NCBI GenBank assembly: GCA_015654595.1
Contig: JAATGQ010000063.1
Location: 1-64,000 of the forward strand
DNA length: 64,000 nt
Source of the DNA: Chitinophagales bacterium
GTDB lineage: Bacteria > Bacteroidota > Bacteroidia > Chitinophagales > Chitinophagaceae
Direction: 5' to 3'
Made by a program: the position numbers and the translations under genes. The notes beneath the pieces are model-generated. The model was not told the origin of the DNA and did not search any database. It worked only from the letters and a program-made list of their open reading frames with translations. Within the stretch, counting starts at the first letter, position 1; every line of letters starts with the position of its first letter. This document shows positions 53,030 to 62,147 of the stretch, piece by piece.

Positions 53030-54598
53030 ATGTCTTCCACTCCCTTCCATTATGGTCAGGATTCGCTAACGATCGCCGCTGCCCTGGATCTGGCCGCAGG
53101 AGCCCGCAAAGGTATTCTGTCGCCTGCAGTAGTGGAAAAGGTACTGGCAAGTCAGCGGCAGGTGGAAGCTATCGTCAGCCAGGGAAAGACTGTTTACGGC
53201 GTTAATACGGGGTTTGGCATCCTGGCCAATACGCCGATATCCGAACAGGATACCCGCACTTTACAATACAAGATCTTACAGAGTCATAGCGTCGGCGTTG
53301 GAGCCCCGGTTCCGCGGGATATTGCCCGCATCATGCTGATCACCAAAGTCCAGGCTTTGGCGCAGGGGTTTTCGGGCATCCGGCTGGAGACGCTGGAACG
53401 TATTCTCTGGCATCTGGACGAAGATGTGATCCCCGTTGTCCCTGAAAAGGGTTCGGTCGGCGCTTCTGGCGACCTGGCGCCGCTGGCGCATCTCTTCCTG
53501 CCGCTGATCGGTCTGGGAGAGGTCTATTTCAAAGGGCAGCGCAGACCGGCAAAGGAGGTATTGGAGCAATTTGGACTAGGTCCGGTACAATTGGGACCCA
53601 AGGAAGGACTGGCGCTGATCAATGGAACGCAATTCATCCTTTCCTATGCGGTAAAGGCGGTCGAACGCTTTCACTTTTGTCTGGAGGCGGCCGATATTAT
53701 CGGGGCGATGAGCCTGGAAGCCCTGACGGGAACAAAGGCGCCCTATGACGAGCGCCTGCACGCGCTGCGACCCTATGCCGGAAGCCGGCTGGTGGCACAG
53801 CGGCTCAGGACCCTGCTCCACGATAGCGCGATCATGCAAAGCCACGTCGACTGCGGACGGGTTCAGGATCCATACTCGTTGAGATGCATGCCCCAGGTAC
53901 ACGGCGCATCCCGGAATGCCTGGCTGCACCTCAAACAGCTGACAGATATCGAATTGAATGCTGTAACGGACAATCCGATCATACTGGGCGAGAACGATAC
54001 GATCAGCGGCGGAAACTTCCACGGCCAGCCTTTAGCGCTGCCACTTGATTATGCCTGTCTCGCTGCCGCCGAAGTGGGCAATATTTCCGATCGTCGCTGT
54101 TACCTGCTCCTGGAGGGCAAATGGGGGCTGCCGATGCTGCTGATGAGCAATGTCGGGCTGAACAGCGGGTTTATGATCCCCCAATACACGACAGCCGCCC
54201 TGGTCACCGAAAACAAGACCCTTTGCTTCCCGGCCAGCGCCGACAGCATTCCGACCTCCCTTGGCCAGGAAGACCACGTCAGCATGGGCAGCATCAGCGG
54301 TCGCAAACTGAACCAGGTGCTTGATAATCTGGAATATATACTGGCGATCGAGCTGATGAGCGCCTGCCAGGCCATCGAATTCCGCCGCCCCCTCAAGAGC
54401 AGCCCCATCCTCGAAGCCGCGCATCAATACGTGCGTAATTTTGTCGGATTTGCCAGCGAAGACCGGATCTTTGCCGACGATATCCAGCAATTGCACCGGA
54501 TCATCCGGGATTTTTCCTTTGTCCGTCACTGCGATGAGGTTGCAGACAACAATGGGGTGGCCCTGAATCAAGGTTTCAACATCGATTTTCAGCTTTGA
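53030..54598 (+). CDS. hutH: histidine ammonia-lyase
   Basis: HutH removes ammonia from L-histidine to give urocanate. The 522-residue protein shows the MIO-forming Ala-Ser-Gly at 145-147 in KGSVGASGDLAPLAHL, the catalytic TVYGVNTGFG around Tyr56, and QDRTSL-like SLGQEDHVSMGSISGRKL and CMPQVHGASRNA blocks typical of the family. A TACCTTCG box lies at 53004-53011, 18 bases before the ATG. First gene of the hut group. Note the gap of about 300 bases to hutU. Confidence 0.96.
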   Translation: MSSTPFHYGQDSLTIAAALDLAAGARKGILSPAVVEKVLASQRQVEAIVSQGKTVYGVNTGFGILANTPISEQDTRTLQYKILQSHSVGVGAPVPRDIARIMLITKVQALAQGFSGIRLETLERILWHLDEDVIPVVPEKGSVGASGDLAPLAHLFLPLIGLGEVYFKGQRRPAKEVLEQFGLGPVQLGPKEGLALINGTQFILSYAVKAVERFHFCLEAADIIGAMSLEALTGTKAPYDERLHALRPYAGSRLVAQRLRTLLHDSAIMQSHVDCGRVQDPYSLRCMPQVHGASRNAWLHLKQLTDIELNAVTDNPIILGENDTISGGNFHGQPLALPLDYACLAAAEVGNISDRRCYLLLEGKWGLPMLLMSNVGLNSGFMIPQYTTAALVTENKTLCFPASADSIPTSLGQEDHVSMGSISGRKLNQVLDNLEYILAIELMSACQAIEFRRPLKSSPILEAAHQYVRNFVGFASEDRIFADDIQQLHRIIRDFSFVRHCDEVADNNGVALNQGFNIDFQL

Positions 54599-54896
54599 TA
54601 TTGCACACTTATTGTCGAAAACCGCACGGTTTCCTCCCATTTTTGCACGCCTGTTAAGTCTCCCCTTGTCCAATGGTAAAATGGTCTATTTTGTAAAGGC
54701 CTATCAATTTTAAGGGACCCCTAAACCTGAATTGTCCCTAGCTGATTATCTGCTGGTATTTAACCGTTGGACCTATCTTATGATTTTTAGGAATGTTGAT
54801 CCTGCTCGTTTTTTCATGGCTGGTTAAGACGTCTGGTCCGTCCTGTTTTATTTATTATTTTTAGTATCCCGGGTCATATCCCGGGATACTAATTTT
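54599..54896 (+). promoter_or_regulatory. structured leader upstream of hutU
   Basis: No gene is seen in these 298 bases between hutH and hutU. They include a possible promoter, TTG (54666-54668) with 18 bases to TATTTTG (54687-54693); a stem AGGGAC/GTCCCT (54713-54718 with 54734-54739); and a strong hairpin at 54863-54890 ending six bases before the hutU ATG. Such an arrangement suggests control of hutU by attenuation or by hiding the ribosome-binding region. Confidence 0.45.
54863..54890 (+). terminator. 11-bp perfect hairpin directly before hutU
   Basis: AGTATCCCGGG (54863-54873), loop TCATAT, CCCGGGATACT (54880-54890), then AATTTT and the ATG at 54897. Each arm holds a CCCGGG. It may be an attenuator terminator with a short T-tail, an operator, or an element that masks the ribosome-binding site. 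Confidence 0.5.
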
Positions 54897-56570
54897 ATGG
54901 GTACCAAAACATCTCCTCACTACCAGATTCCTAAGACTCCCACGGGTACAGCCCTTCAATGTAAGGGATGGATTCAGGAAGCCGCTTTGCGCATGCTGCT
55001 GAACAATCTTGATCCGGCGGTCGCCGAAAGGCCGGAAGAGCTGATCGTCTATGGAGGCAGGGGCAAGGCCGCCCGTGATTTTGAATCACTGGAACTGATC
55101 CTCAAGGCTTTAAAAGACCTTGAGAACGATGAGACCCTTCTTATCCAAAGCGGCAAGCCGGTTGGTATCCTGCGCACCCACCCGGATTCGCCCCGCATTC
55201 TGTTGTCCAATTCCCAGCTGGTACCGCGCTGGGCGGACTGGGCGCATTTCGACGAGCTGGAAAAAAAGGGCCTGATGATGTATGGGCAGATGACGGCAGG
55301 GTCCTGGATCTATATCGGCTCACAGGGTATCGTACAGGGTACTTATGAAACATACGCTGCGGCAGCTGGTAAGCATTTCAACGGCACGCTTCGCGGAACG
55401 CTGAATGTCACCGCCGGTCTGGGTGGGATGGGCGGCGCTCAGCCGCTGGCCATTACGATGAATGAAGGCGTTGCGCTGATCGCGGAAGTAGAGGAATGGA
55501 GGATTGATAAGAGACTGGAAACGCGCTACCTCGACATAAAAATGACCGACATCGACGCGGCGATCGACCGGGCGCTGGAAGCAAAGGCTGCCAGGGAGGT
55601 TTTGTCGATCGGCGTGCTTTGCAACGCTGTCCACCTGCTGGAACGGATGATCCAACGGAAATGTATACCCGATACATTGACGGATCAGACTTCGGCACAT
55701 GATCCCCTGATCGGTTACTGGCCGCATGAGCTCTCTTACGAGCAGGCAAAGGCGCTGCGGCAAAGCAATCCCAAGGAGTATACCGGCTATGCGTACCGGT
55801 CGATGTACCGGCATGTGGAATGTATGCTGGAACTGCAGAACCTGGGGGCAGTTGTGTTTGACTATGGCAACAATATCCGGGCGAGAGCGAAGGAGCACGG
55901 ACTGAAAAACGCGTTTGACTTTCCTGGATTTGTACCGGCCTACATCCGTCCGCTGTTTTGCGAGGGCAAAGGGCCTTTCCGTTGGGCGGCTCTTAGCGGC
56001 GACCCTGCCGATATCGCGGTAACCGATGAAGTGGTGGCTGGTCTGTTCCCGGAAAATACTTCTTTACAACGCTGGCTCAAGCTGGCCAGAGAAAAGATCG
56101 CGTTTCAGGGACTGCCCGCGAGGATCTGCTGGCTGGGGCAGGGTGAACGGGAAAAAGCTGGTCTTGCCTTTAACGAACTGGTTCGTACCGGCAAAGTAAG
56201 GGCCCCCATCGTGATCGGCAGAGATCATCTGGATACGGGTTCTGTCGCTTCGCCCAACCGTGAGACGGAAGCGATGCTGGACGGGAGCGATGCGGTAGCG
56301 GACTGGCCGATCCTCAATGCGCTGGTCAATACGGCAGGCGGTGCCAGTTGGGTAAGTCTGCATCATGGAGGCGGCGTCGGAATGGGGTATAGTATCCATG
56401 CAGGGATGGTTATTGTTGCCGACGGTACGGCTGAAGCGGAAGCCCGTCTGAGCCGCGTGCTCCGGAATGACCCGGGACTTGGGGTAATCCGGCATGCCGA
56501 TGCGGGGTATGATGTGGCCAGGGATACGGCCAGAAAATATGGGTTGTCGCTGGAGGGCCGGTTAAAATAG
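54897..56570 (+). CDS. hutU: urocanate hydratase
   Basis: HutU adds water to urocanate to give imidazolonepropionate, using tightly bound NAD+. The 557-residue protein carries [31 protein letters not shown], the dinucleotide-binding [14 protein letters not shown] (about 172-185), the catalytic region [16 protein letters not shown] with the active Cys, and the C-terminal [19 protein letters not shown]. Length is normal. A hairpin stands just before the start, and a rho-independent terminator (56591-56616) follows, so it seems to be its own transcript within the hut group. Confidence 0.97.
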   Translation: MGTKTSPHYQIPKTPTGTALQCKGWIQEAALRMLLNNLDPAVAERPEELIVYGGRGKAARDFESLELILKALKDLENDETLLIQSGKPVGILRTHPDSPRILLSNSQLVPRWADWAHFDELEKKGLMMYGQMTAGSWIYIGSQGIVQGTYETYAAAAGKHFNGTLRGTLNVTAGLGGMGGAQPLAITMNEGVALIAEVEEWRIDKRLETRYLDIKMTDIDAAIDRALEAKAAREVLSIGVLCNAVHLLERMIQRKCIPDTLTDQTSAHDPLIGYWPHELSYEQAKALRQSNPKEYTGYAYRSMYRHVECMLELQNLGAVVFDYGNNIRARAKEHGLKNAFDFPGFVPAYIRPLFCEGKGPFRWAALSGDPADIAVTDEVVAGLFPENTSLQRWLKLAREKIAFQGLPARICWLGQGEREKAGLAFNELVRTGKVRAPIVIGRDHLDTGSVASPNRETEAMLDGSDAVADWPILNALVNTAGGASWVSLHHGGGVGMGYSIHAGMVIVADGTAEAEARLSRVLRNDPGLGVIRHADAGYDVARDTARKYGLSLEGRLK

Positions 56571-56590
56571 ATTTTAATTCTAAGTGATTC

Positions 56591-56616
56591 AAAAAGGGCC
56601 TTTTAGGGCCCTTTTT
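56591..56616 (+). terminator. terminator after hutU
   Basis: AAAAAGGGCC (56591-56600), short loop, GGCCCTTTTT (56607-56616), with a run of Ts continuing. It lies 20 bases past the hutU stop and 37 before otsAB. Confidence 0.85.
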
Positions 56617-56652
56617 TCTTGGCTCCGGCACGGTATTGGACAGAGAAAGGAC

Positions 56653-58956
56653 ATGGGCCGTTTAATTATTATTTCGAATCGACTTCCCTTTTCCCTGGAC
56701 AAAGATGGGGACAAGGTTAGCCTTCGGCAAAGTTCTGGAGGCCTCGTTTCTGCGATCAAGAGCTACTTTGAGAATACTGCTGCACAGCGAGGCGATCTGA
56801 CTGAAAAGTTGTGGATGGGTGTAGCGGATTTTCCCCAGGAAGACTGGGACCAGGTCGTTGCCGCCCATGCGGAGGAACAGGACTTTGGCCTCCTGCCGGT
56901 CTTTGTGGACAAGGAGGCTTATGACAACTACTACAATGGTTTTTCCAACTCTGTGCTTTGGCCGTTGTTTCACTACTTCTCCAATCTGGCGAACTACGAA
57001 AATCAATACTTTGACGCATATGTGCAGGTCAACCAGCAATTTGCCGAGCAGCTGGTGCCATTGCTCGAGCCGGGAGACCAGATATGGGTACATGACTATC
57101 AGCTGATGCTCCTGCCGCACCTGATCCGGAGCAAGAAACCGGAAGCCACGATCGGCTTCTTCCTGCATATTCCTTTCCCCTCTTACGAGATCTTCCGGCT
57201 GATGCCGACGGAATGGAAGAAGACACTGCTGCATGGTGTGATGGGCGCCGATCTGATCGGCTTCCATACTTACGACTACGTTCAGCATTTCTTACAGTCG
57301 GTAAAAATGCTGCTGGGTGTCGATAACTATTTTCATAATCTTCAGTACCAGAACCGGCTTATCCGGATCGATCTGTTCCCCATAGGGATCGATTACAATA
57401 AATTTCACCAGGAAGCCAATGATCCAGAGGTAGAAGAGATCCGGAACAAGATAAGGGAGAGCCTGGATGATAAAAAGATGATCTTCTCTGTTGACCGGCT
57501 GGATTATACCAAGGGATTGATGCAGCGGCTCAGCGGGTTTGAATACTTCCTGGAGCGCTACCCGGAATGGAGAGAAAAGATGGTGTTTATTCTGAACATC
57601 GTTCCTTCGAGGGATAGTATTCCCGCCTACAATGACAGAAAGAAGATGATCGAGGAAAAGATCGGCACGATCAACGGCCGGTTTTCTACGATCAGCTGGC
57701 AGCCATTGATCTATCGGTATAATCATCTTCCTTTCAAGGACCTGGTTGCTTTATACCAGGCCGCAGATGCCGCGTTGATCACGCCTTTGCGGGACGGAAT
57801 GAACCTGGTTGCAAAGGAATATGTCGCCAGCAGTCTGGGTAGGGGAGTGCTGATTCTCAGTGAATTTGCGGGAGCCGCCAGCGAATTGAGCGAAGCCATC
57901 CTGGTCAACCCAACGGATACGGCGGATGTTGCCTCTTCCATTACGCGTGCGCTGGCTATGCCGCTGTACGAGCAGCGGAACCGCATCTCGCTGATGCAGC
58001 GTCGCCTTCAGGAATACGACGTATTCAAGTGGGTCAATGATTTTATGGATCAGCTGGCGCAGGTCAAACAGGAGCAGTTGAAGCAGCAGGTAAAAGTGCT
58101 GGACGACAAGGCTGTTCAGGGTATCCGCCGGCATTATCAGCGTTCGCGTAATCGCTGTCTGTTGCTGGATTATGATGGTACGCTGGTGCCCTTCTCACGC
58201 ATCCCTTCCGAGGCAGCGCCTGACAACGCGGTAAAAGAACTGCTGACCCGGCTTTCTTCGGATGAGAAGAATCATGTGGCCGTCATCAGCGGCCGGGATA
58301 TATCATCGCTGGATCGCTGGCTGGGCACATTCCCGATCACGCTGGTCGCCGAACACGGCGCCAGCTTCCGGCCGCGCAATGGTTCCTGGCAGCAGATGGT
58401 GTCGGTATCCGACCTTTGGAAGGAAGAGATCCGCCGTGTCATGCAGCTGTTTGTCATCCGATGCGCGGGATCCTTTATCGAGGAAAAGACCAATACCATC
58501 GCCTGGCATTATCGCAATACTCAAGGCGGCCTGGGCTTCTCGAGAAGCCGGGAACTGCTCAATACGCTTTCTCAGCTGATACAGAATACTTCGCTGCAGG
58601 TTATCGATGGCAATAAGGTCGTCGAAGTGCGTACCGCGGGTTTTGACAAGGGCGCGACAGCATTGAAGATCGTTGGTGAAATGGACCCCGACTTTGTACT
58701 GTGTATGGGAGATGACACCACCGATGAAGACATGTTCAAGGCGCTCGATGGCGAAGCGTATACAATAAAAGTCAATAATGGCGCCTCTTCGGCTCACTAT
58801 ACAATACTGTCACAACAACAGGTCGTTCCGCTGCTCAACTCGTTGACGCAGCCGGTGGCGGAGACCGCGTCGCATAACGAGGGCGCCTCGCTGCCGTCGA
58901 CGGCTGCAGGTACTTCTTCCCTTACAAGTCCTGCCGCTCAGAATGAAACCTTATAA
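56653..58956 (+). CDS. fused trehalose-6-phosphate synthase/phosphatase (OtsA-OtsB)
   Basis: A bifunctional enzyme of 767 residues that makes trehalose from UDP-glucose and glucose-6-phosphate. Residues 1-480 are the OtsA/GT20 domain (LIIISNRLPFSLDKDG, VHDYQLMLLPHLIR, FFLHIPFPSYEIFR, DRLDYTKGLMQRL, LREGMN-like PLRDGMNLVAKEY); about 500-735 is the OtsB HAD phosphatase (LLLDYDGTLVPFSRIP, GDDTTDEDMFKAL). A Ser/Ala/Thr-rich tail of about 35 residues follows. The ATG at 56653 follows AGAGAAAGGAC, a strong ribosome-binding site; the frame to 56584 runs into the hutU terminator and is rejected. Fusion of both activities in one chain occurs in Bacteroidota. Confidence 0.94.
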   Translation: MGRLIIISNRLPFSLDKDGDKVSLRQSSGGLVSAIKSYFENTAAQRGDLTEKLWMGVADFPQEDWDQVVAAHAEEQDFGLLPVFVDKEAYDNYYNGFSNSVLWPLFHYFSNLANYENQYFDAYVQVNQQFAEQLVPLLEPGDQIWVHDYQLMLLPHLIRSKKPEATIGFFLHIPFPSYEIFRLMPTEWKKTLLHGVMGADLIGFHTYDYVQHFLQSVKMLLGVDNYFHNLQYQNRLIRIDLFPIGIDYNKFHQEANDPEVEEIRNKIRESLDDKKMIFSVDRLDYTKGLMQRLSGFEYFLERYPEWREKMVFILNIVPSRDSIPAYNDRKKMIEEKIGTINGRFSTISWQPLIYRYNHLPFKDLVALYQAADAALITPLRDGMNLVAKEYVASSLGRGVLILSEFAGAASELSEAILVNPTDTADVASSITRALAMPLYEQRNRISLMQRRLQEYDVFKWVNDFMDQLAQVKQEQLKQQVKVLDDKAVQGIRRHYQRSRNRCLLLDYDGTLVPFSRIPSEAAPDNAVKELLTRLSSDEKNHVAVISGRDISSLDRWLGTFPITLVAEHGASFRPRNGSWQQMVSVSDLWKEEIRRVMQLFVIRCAGSFIEEKTNTIAWHYRNTQGGLGFSRSRELLNTLSQLIQNTSLQVIDGNKVVEVRTAGFDKGATALKIVGEMDPDFVLCMGDDTTDEDMFKALDGEAYTIKVNNGASSAHYTILSQQQVVPLLNSLTQPVAETASHNEGASLPSTAAGTSSLTSPAAQNETL

Positions 58957-58986
58957 TTGAAGAAACTGAAACAGCAGAGAAAAAGC

Positions 58987-60765
58987 ATGCCGGTTCACAA
59001 ATACAACATGGGGGTTATAGGTAACTGCTCTTACCTTGCCTATATCGATATGAAAGCGGACGTCAAATGGATGTGTTTGCCGCGATTCGACAGCAGCTTT
59101 CTTTTTGGATCCTTACTGGATGAAGAAGAAGGCGGCCATTTCTATATCCGGCCCGCCGGAGAAGACTATACGGCCCGCCAATACTATCTTGCCAACACCA
59201 ATGTGCTTTGCACTGAATTTACATGTACAGATGGACGCTTCGTCGTAAAGGATTGTGCTCCGCGGATGCGTATCCATGAACGCCAGTTCCGGCCCTTGAT
59301 GCTGGTACGCAAGGTGGAACTGCTCGAAGGCGAACCCGCAGTCATAGTCTGTTGTCAGCCAAGAGGCGACTATGGCAAGGTCATACCGGAATCGGTGATG
59401 GCCAGCAACCATATCCGTTACCTCAACCTCGATCAGCAGGTGCGGCTGACGACAGACGTGCCGCTGACCTATGTGCAGAAGGAGAAGTCTTTTGTCCTCG
59501 ACCAGGATCGTTATCTCGTTCTTACTTATGGCGAACCCCTGGAGGCCCCGTTAAAGGAGACGGCGGAAGAATTCCTTCGCAAAACCATTGAATACTGGCA
59601 AAGCTGGGTCAAGAGCTGTTATCTGCCCGATATCTACCAGGATGCCATCATCCGGAGCGCGCTGGTGCTGAAGCTGCATCAATACGAGGATACGGGCGGA
59701 ATAATAGCCTCCGGATCGACCAGTCTTCCCGAATTTCATGACAGCACCCGCAACTGGGACTATCGCTATTGCTGGTTCCGCGACGCGCACTATACGCTTC
59801 GGGCCTTCAACCAGATCGGTCACTTCGAAGAGCTGGAAAAATACTTTGATTTTCTTTACAACATCCTGCAGAGCGCTACCGAGTCACTGCAGCCTTTGTA
59901 TTCGATCGGAGGAGATCGCAAGCTGTTTGAGATCACCCTGGATCTCCCGGGCTATCTGGGCAATAAACCTGTCCGGGTCGGCAACAAGGCTTATATCCAG
60001 TCGCAGCACGACGTGTATGGCCAGGTACTGGTGAGCCTGCTGCCCCTGTATTGCGATAAACGGCTCAACTTTCAGAAGAAAAGTAGTTTTCATAAGATCG
60101 TGCCCTGGCTGTTGTCTCAGATCGAGCGAACGTTGTCGCTGCCCGACTCCGGTTTGTGGGAGTTCCGAAAGGCAGAACAGGTGCATACTTATACGCTGTT
60201 GTTTCATTGGGCTGGCGCCAAGGCTGCCTATAAGATAGCCGCGTTGTTTGGAGAAGAAGCGTTGATGAACAAAGCCCGCCGTCTGGCGCAGGCTGCACAC
60301 GAGATGATCGAAAAGACCTATGATCCGGTGCGTAAGTTATATACGCAGGCGATCGGGACGGCTAACCTGGACGCCAGTACGCTGACGATGATCACGATGG
60401 ACTACCTGGATCACCGGTCGGATGCGGCGAAAGATCATATCGCCGGACTGGAAAGCGAGCTGCTGACGGAAAAGGGCCTCTTTTACCGGTATAAACACTA
60501 TGATGATTTTGGGTTCCCGGAGAGTACCTTCCTGGTTTGCGCCTTTTGGTATGTCGATGCGCTGGCCTGTGTCGGCCGCGTAGACGATGCGATCCGTCAC
60601 CTGGATCAATTGCTGGAGTTCAGCAATCACCTTGGGATCTTCAGCGAGGATGCGACGCCTGATGGGTCGCAATGGGGGAATTTCCCGCAGACCTACAGCC
60701 ATGTGGGACTGATCAATGCGGCTTGCAGGATTGCGCGAAAACTGGATAAGGCGGATTTTTTGTAG
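58987..60765 (+). CDS. glycoside hydrolase family 15 protein
   Basis: A GH15 enzyme of 592 residues, in the bacterial branch related to trehalases and glucoamylases. N-terminal beta-sandwich (MGVIGNCSYLAYIDMKADVK, WMCLPRFDSSFLFGSLL) followed by the (alpha/alpha)6 barrel with NWDYRYCWFRDAHYTLRAF and, near the end, EDATPDGSQWGNFPQTYSHV, where the catalytic Glu pair is expected. No signal peptide, so it acts in the cytoplasm. It begins just after otsAB: TTG at 58957 abuts the otsAB stop and the ATG at 58987 has an AGAGAAAAAGC ribosome site. Next to a trehalose synthase it may regulate trehalose level, as a trehalase or an alpha-glucosidase. Confidence 0.9.
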   Translation: MPVHKYNMGVIGNCSYLAYIDMKADVKWMCLPRFDSSFLFGSLLDEEEGGHFYIRPAGEDYTARQYYLANTNVLCTEFTCTDGRFVVKDCAPRMRIHERQFRPLMLVRKVELLEGEPAVIVCCQPRGDYGKVIPESVMASNHIRYLNLDQQVRLTTDVPLTYVQKEKSFVLDQDRYLVLTYGEPLEAPLKETAEEFLRKTIEYWQSWVKSCYLPDIYQDAIIRSALVLKLHQYEDTGGIIASGSTSLPEFHDSTRNWDYRYCWFRDAHYTLRAFNQIGHFEELEKYFDFLYNILQSATESLQPLYSIGGDRKLFEITLDLPGYLGNKPVRVGNKAYIQSQHDVYGQVLVSLLPLYCDKRLNFQKKSSFHKIVPWLLSQIERTLSLPDSGLWEFRKAEQVHTYTLLFHWAGAKAAYKIAALFGEEALMNKARRLAQAAHEMIEKTYDPVRKLYTQAIGTANLDASTLTMITMDYLDHRSDAAKDHIAGLESELLTEKGLFYRYKHYDDFGFPESTFLVCAFWYVDALACVGRVDDAIRHLDQLLEFSNHLGIFSEDATPDGSQWGNFPQTYSHVGLINAACRIARKLDKADFL

Positions 60766-60807
60766 CCGCGGCGCGATAAGAATAAGCCCAATTACTTATC
60801 TTGAGGT

Positions 60808-62115
60808 ATGTCCTCCCGTCTCCTTTATAATATTCGTCAGCTGGTCAATGTCCGAATGGAATCGGCATTGCTGCGCGGCCCGGCGCTGGCCGATCTGCCC
60901 TGTATTGATCATGCCTGGCTGCACCTGGAAGATGACCGGATCTTTTCGTTTGGAAAGATGGATGACCTGCCGGAGGAATGGCGGCACAGATTGAAAGCCG
61001 GGGCTTCGGAACAAAGTCACTCGGGCGAAGACCAGGTTCGGGTGCCCGAGCCTGACGTGGAAGGGATCGATGCACGCGGCGGGTTGGTTTTGCCGGCCTG
61101 GTGCGACAGTCATACTCACCTGGTTTTTGCCGGCAGCAGGGAGTCGGAATTTGTCGACAAGATAAAAGGGCTGAGCTATGCGGAGATCAATGCAAAAGGA
61201 GGGGGGATACTGAATTCGGCGCGAAAGCTGGCTGCTACGCCGGAAGGCGACTTGTTCAAAAGCGCCTGGCTGCGGCTGCAGGAGCTGACAAGATTGGGAA
61301 CGGGCGCCATAGAGATAAAAAGCGGCTATGGATTATCGGTAGATGGCGAACTGAAGATGCTTCGTGTGATCAGACAGCTGAAAGAGCGTTCGGCTTTGCC
61401 GGTAAAAGCTACTTTTTTAGGAGCGCATACCTATCCCGCGGAATACCGGGACAATCACCAGGGATATATCCGGCTCATCGTCGAAGAAATGCTGCCCGTC
61501 ATTGCAGAAGAAGGGCTGGCCGATTATATCGACGTCTTTTGCGAGCATGGTTTTTTCAGCCCGGCGGAAACCGAACAGATCCTGACCGCCGGGTTGGGAT
61601 ATGGGCTGATACCCAAAATACACGCCAATCAGTTGAACCTTTCAGGGGGTGTCGAAACTGGCGTACGACTGGGAGCATTATCGGTCGATCACCTCGAAAC
61701 AATGAGCGAAGAAACGATACGGGTGCTGGCGGCTTCGCATACGATAGGAACCTTACTGCCCACGGCGGCCTTCTTTCTGCGAATGCCCTTTCAGCCGGCG
61801 CGCGCGCTGATCGATGCCGGCTGCGCCATCGCGCTGGCTTCGGATTTCAACCCTGGTTCTTCGCCAAGCGGAAACATGAACCTGGTAGTGGCGATGAGCT
61901 GTATACAAATGAAGATGCTGCCGGAAGAGGCGATCAACGCCGCAACGCTCAATGGCGCTTTTGCCATGGGGCTGGGCAATCAATGCGGCAGTATTACGCC
62001 CGGGAAAAAAGCTAATCTTATTATTACAAAGCCGGTTCCTTCGCTGGCCTATCTGCCTTATGCGTTTGGCTCTGACCTGATCGAGGCCGTTTTGATCGAC
62101 GGACAGAAAATTTAA
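60808..62115 (+). CDS. hutI: imidazolonepropionase
   Basis: HutI opens the imidazolone ring to give formiminoglutamate, the third step of histidine breakdown. The 435-residue amidohydrolase has the metal-binding LPAWCDSHTHLVFAGSRESEF, TGAIEIKSGYGLSVDGELKM, FCEHGFFSPAETEQIL, IPKIHANQLNLSGG and the loop SDFNPGSSPSGNMNLVVA. The length is slightly above the usual 400-420, because of an insert of about 20 residues (RLKAGASEQSHSGEDQVRVP) in the N-terminal sandwich. A TATCTTG box lies four bases before the start region. hutG or ftcD, the next step, is not in the window. Confidence 0.96.
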   Translation: MSSRLLYNIRQLVNVRMESALLRGPALADLPCIDHAWLHLEDDRIFSFGKMDDLPEEWRHRLKAGASEQSHSGEDQVRVPEPDVEGIDARGGLVLPAWCDSHTHLVFAGSRESEFVDKIKGLSYAEINAKGGGILNSARKLAATPEGDLFKSAWLRLQELTRLGTGAIEIKSGYGLSVDGELKMLRVIRQLKERSALPVKATFLGAHTYPAEYRDNHQGYIRLIVEEMLPVIAEEGLADYIDVFCEHGFFSPAETEQILTAGLGYGLIPKIHANQLNLSGGVETGVRLGALSVDHLETMSEETIRVLAASHTIGTLLPTAAFFLRMPFQPARALIDAGCAIALASDFNPGSSPSGNMNLVVAMSCIQMKMLPEEAINAATLNGAFAMGLGNQCGSITPGKKANLIITKPVPSLAYLPYAFGSDLIEAVLIDGQKI

Positions 62116-62147
62116 GCAGGTTAAACGGTACATTTAAAAACAGCACT

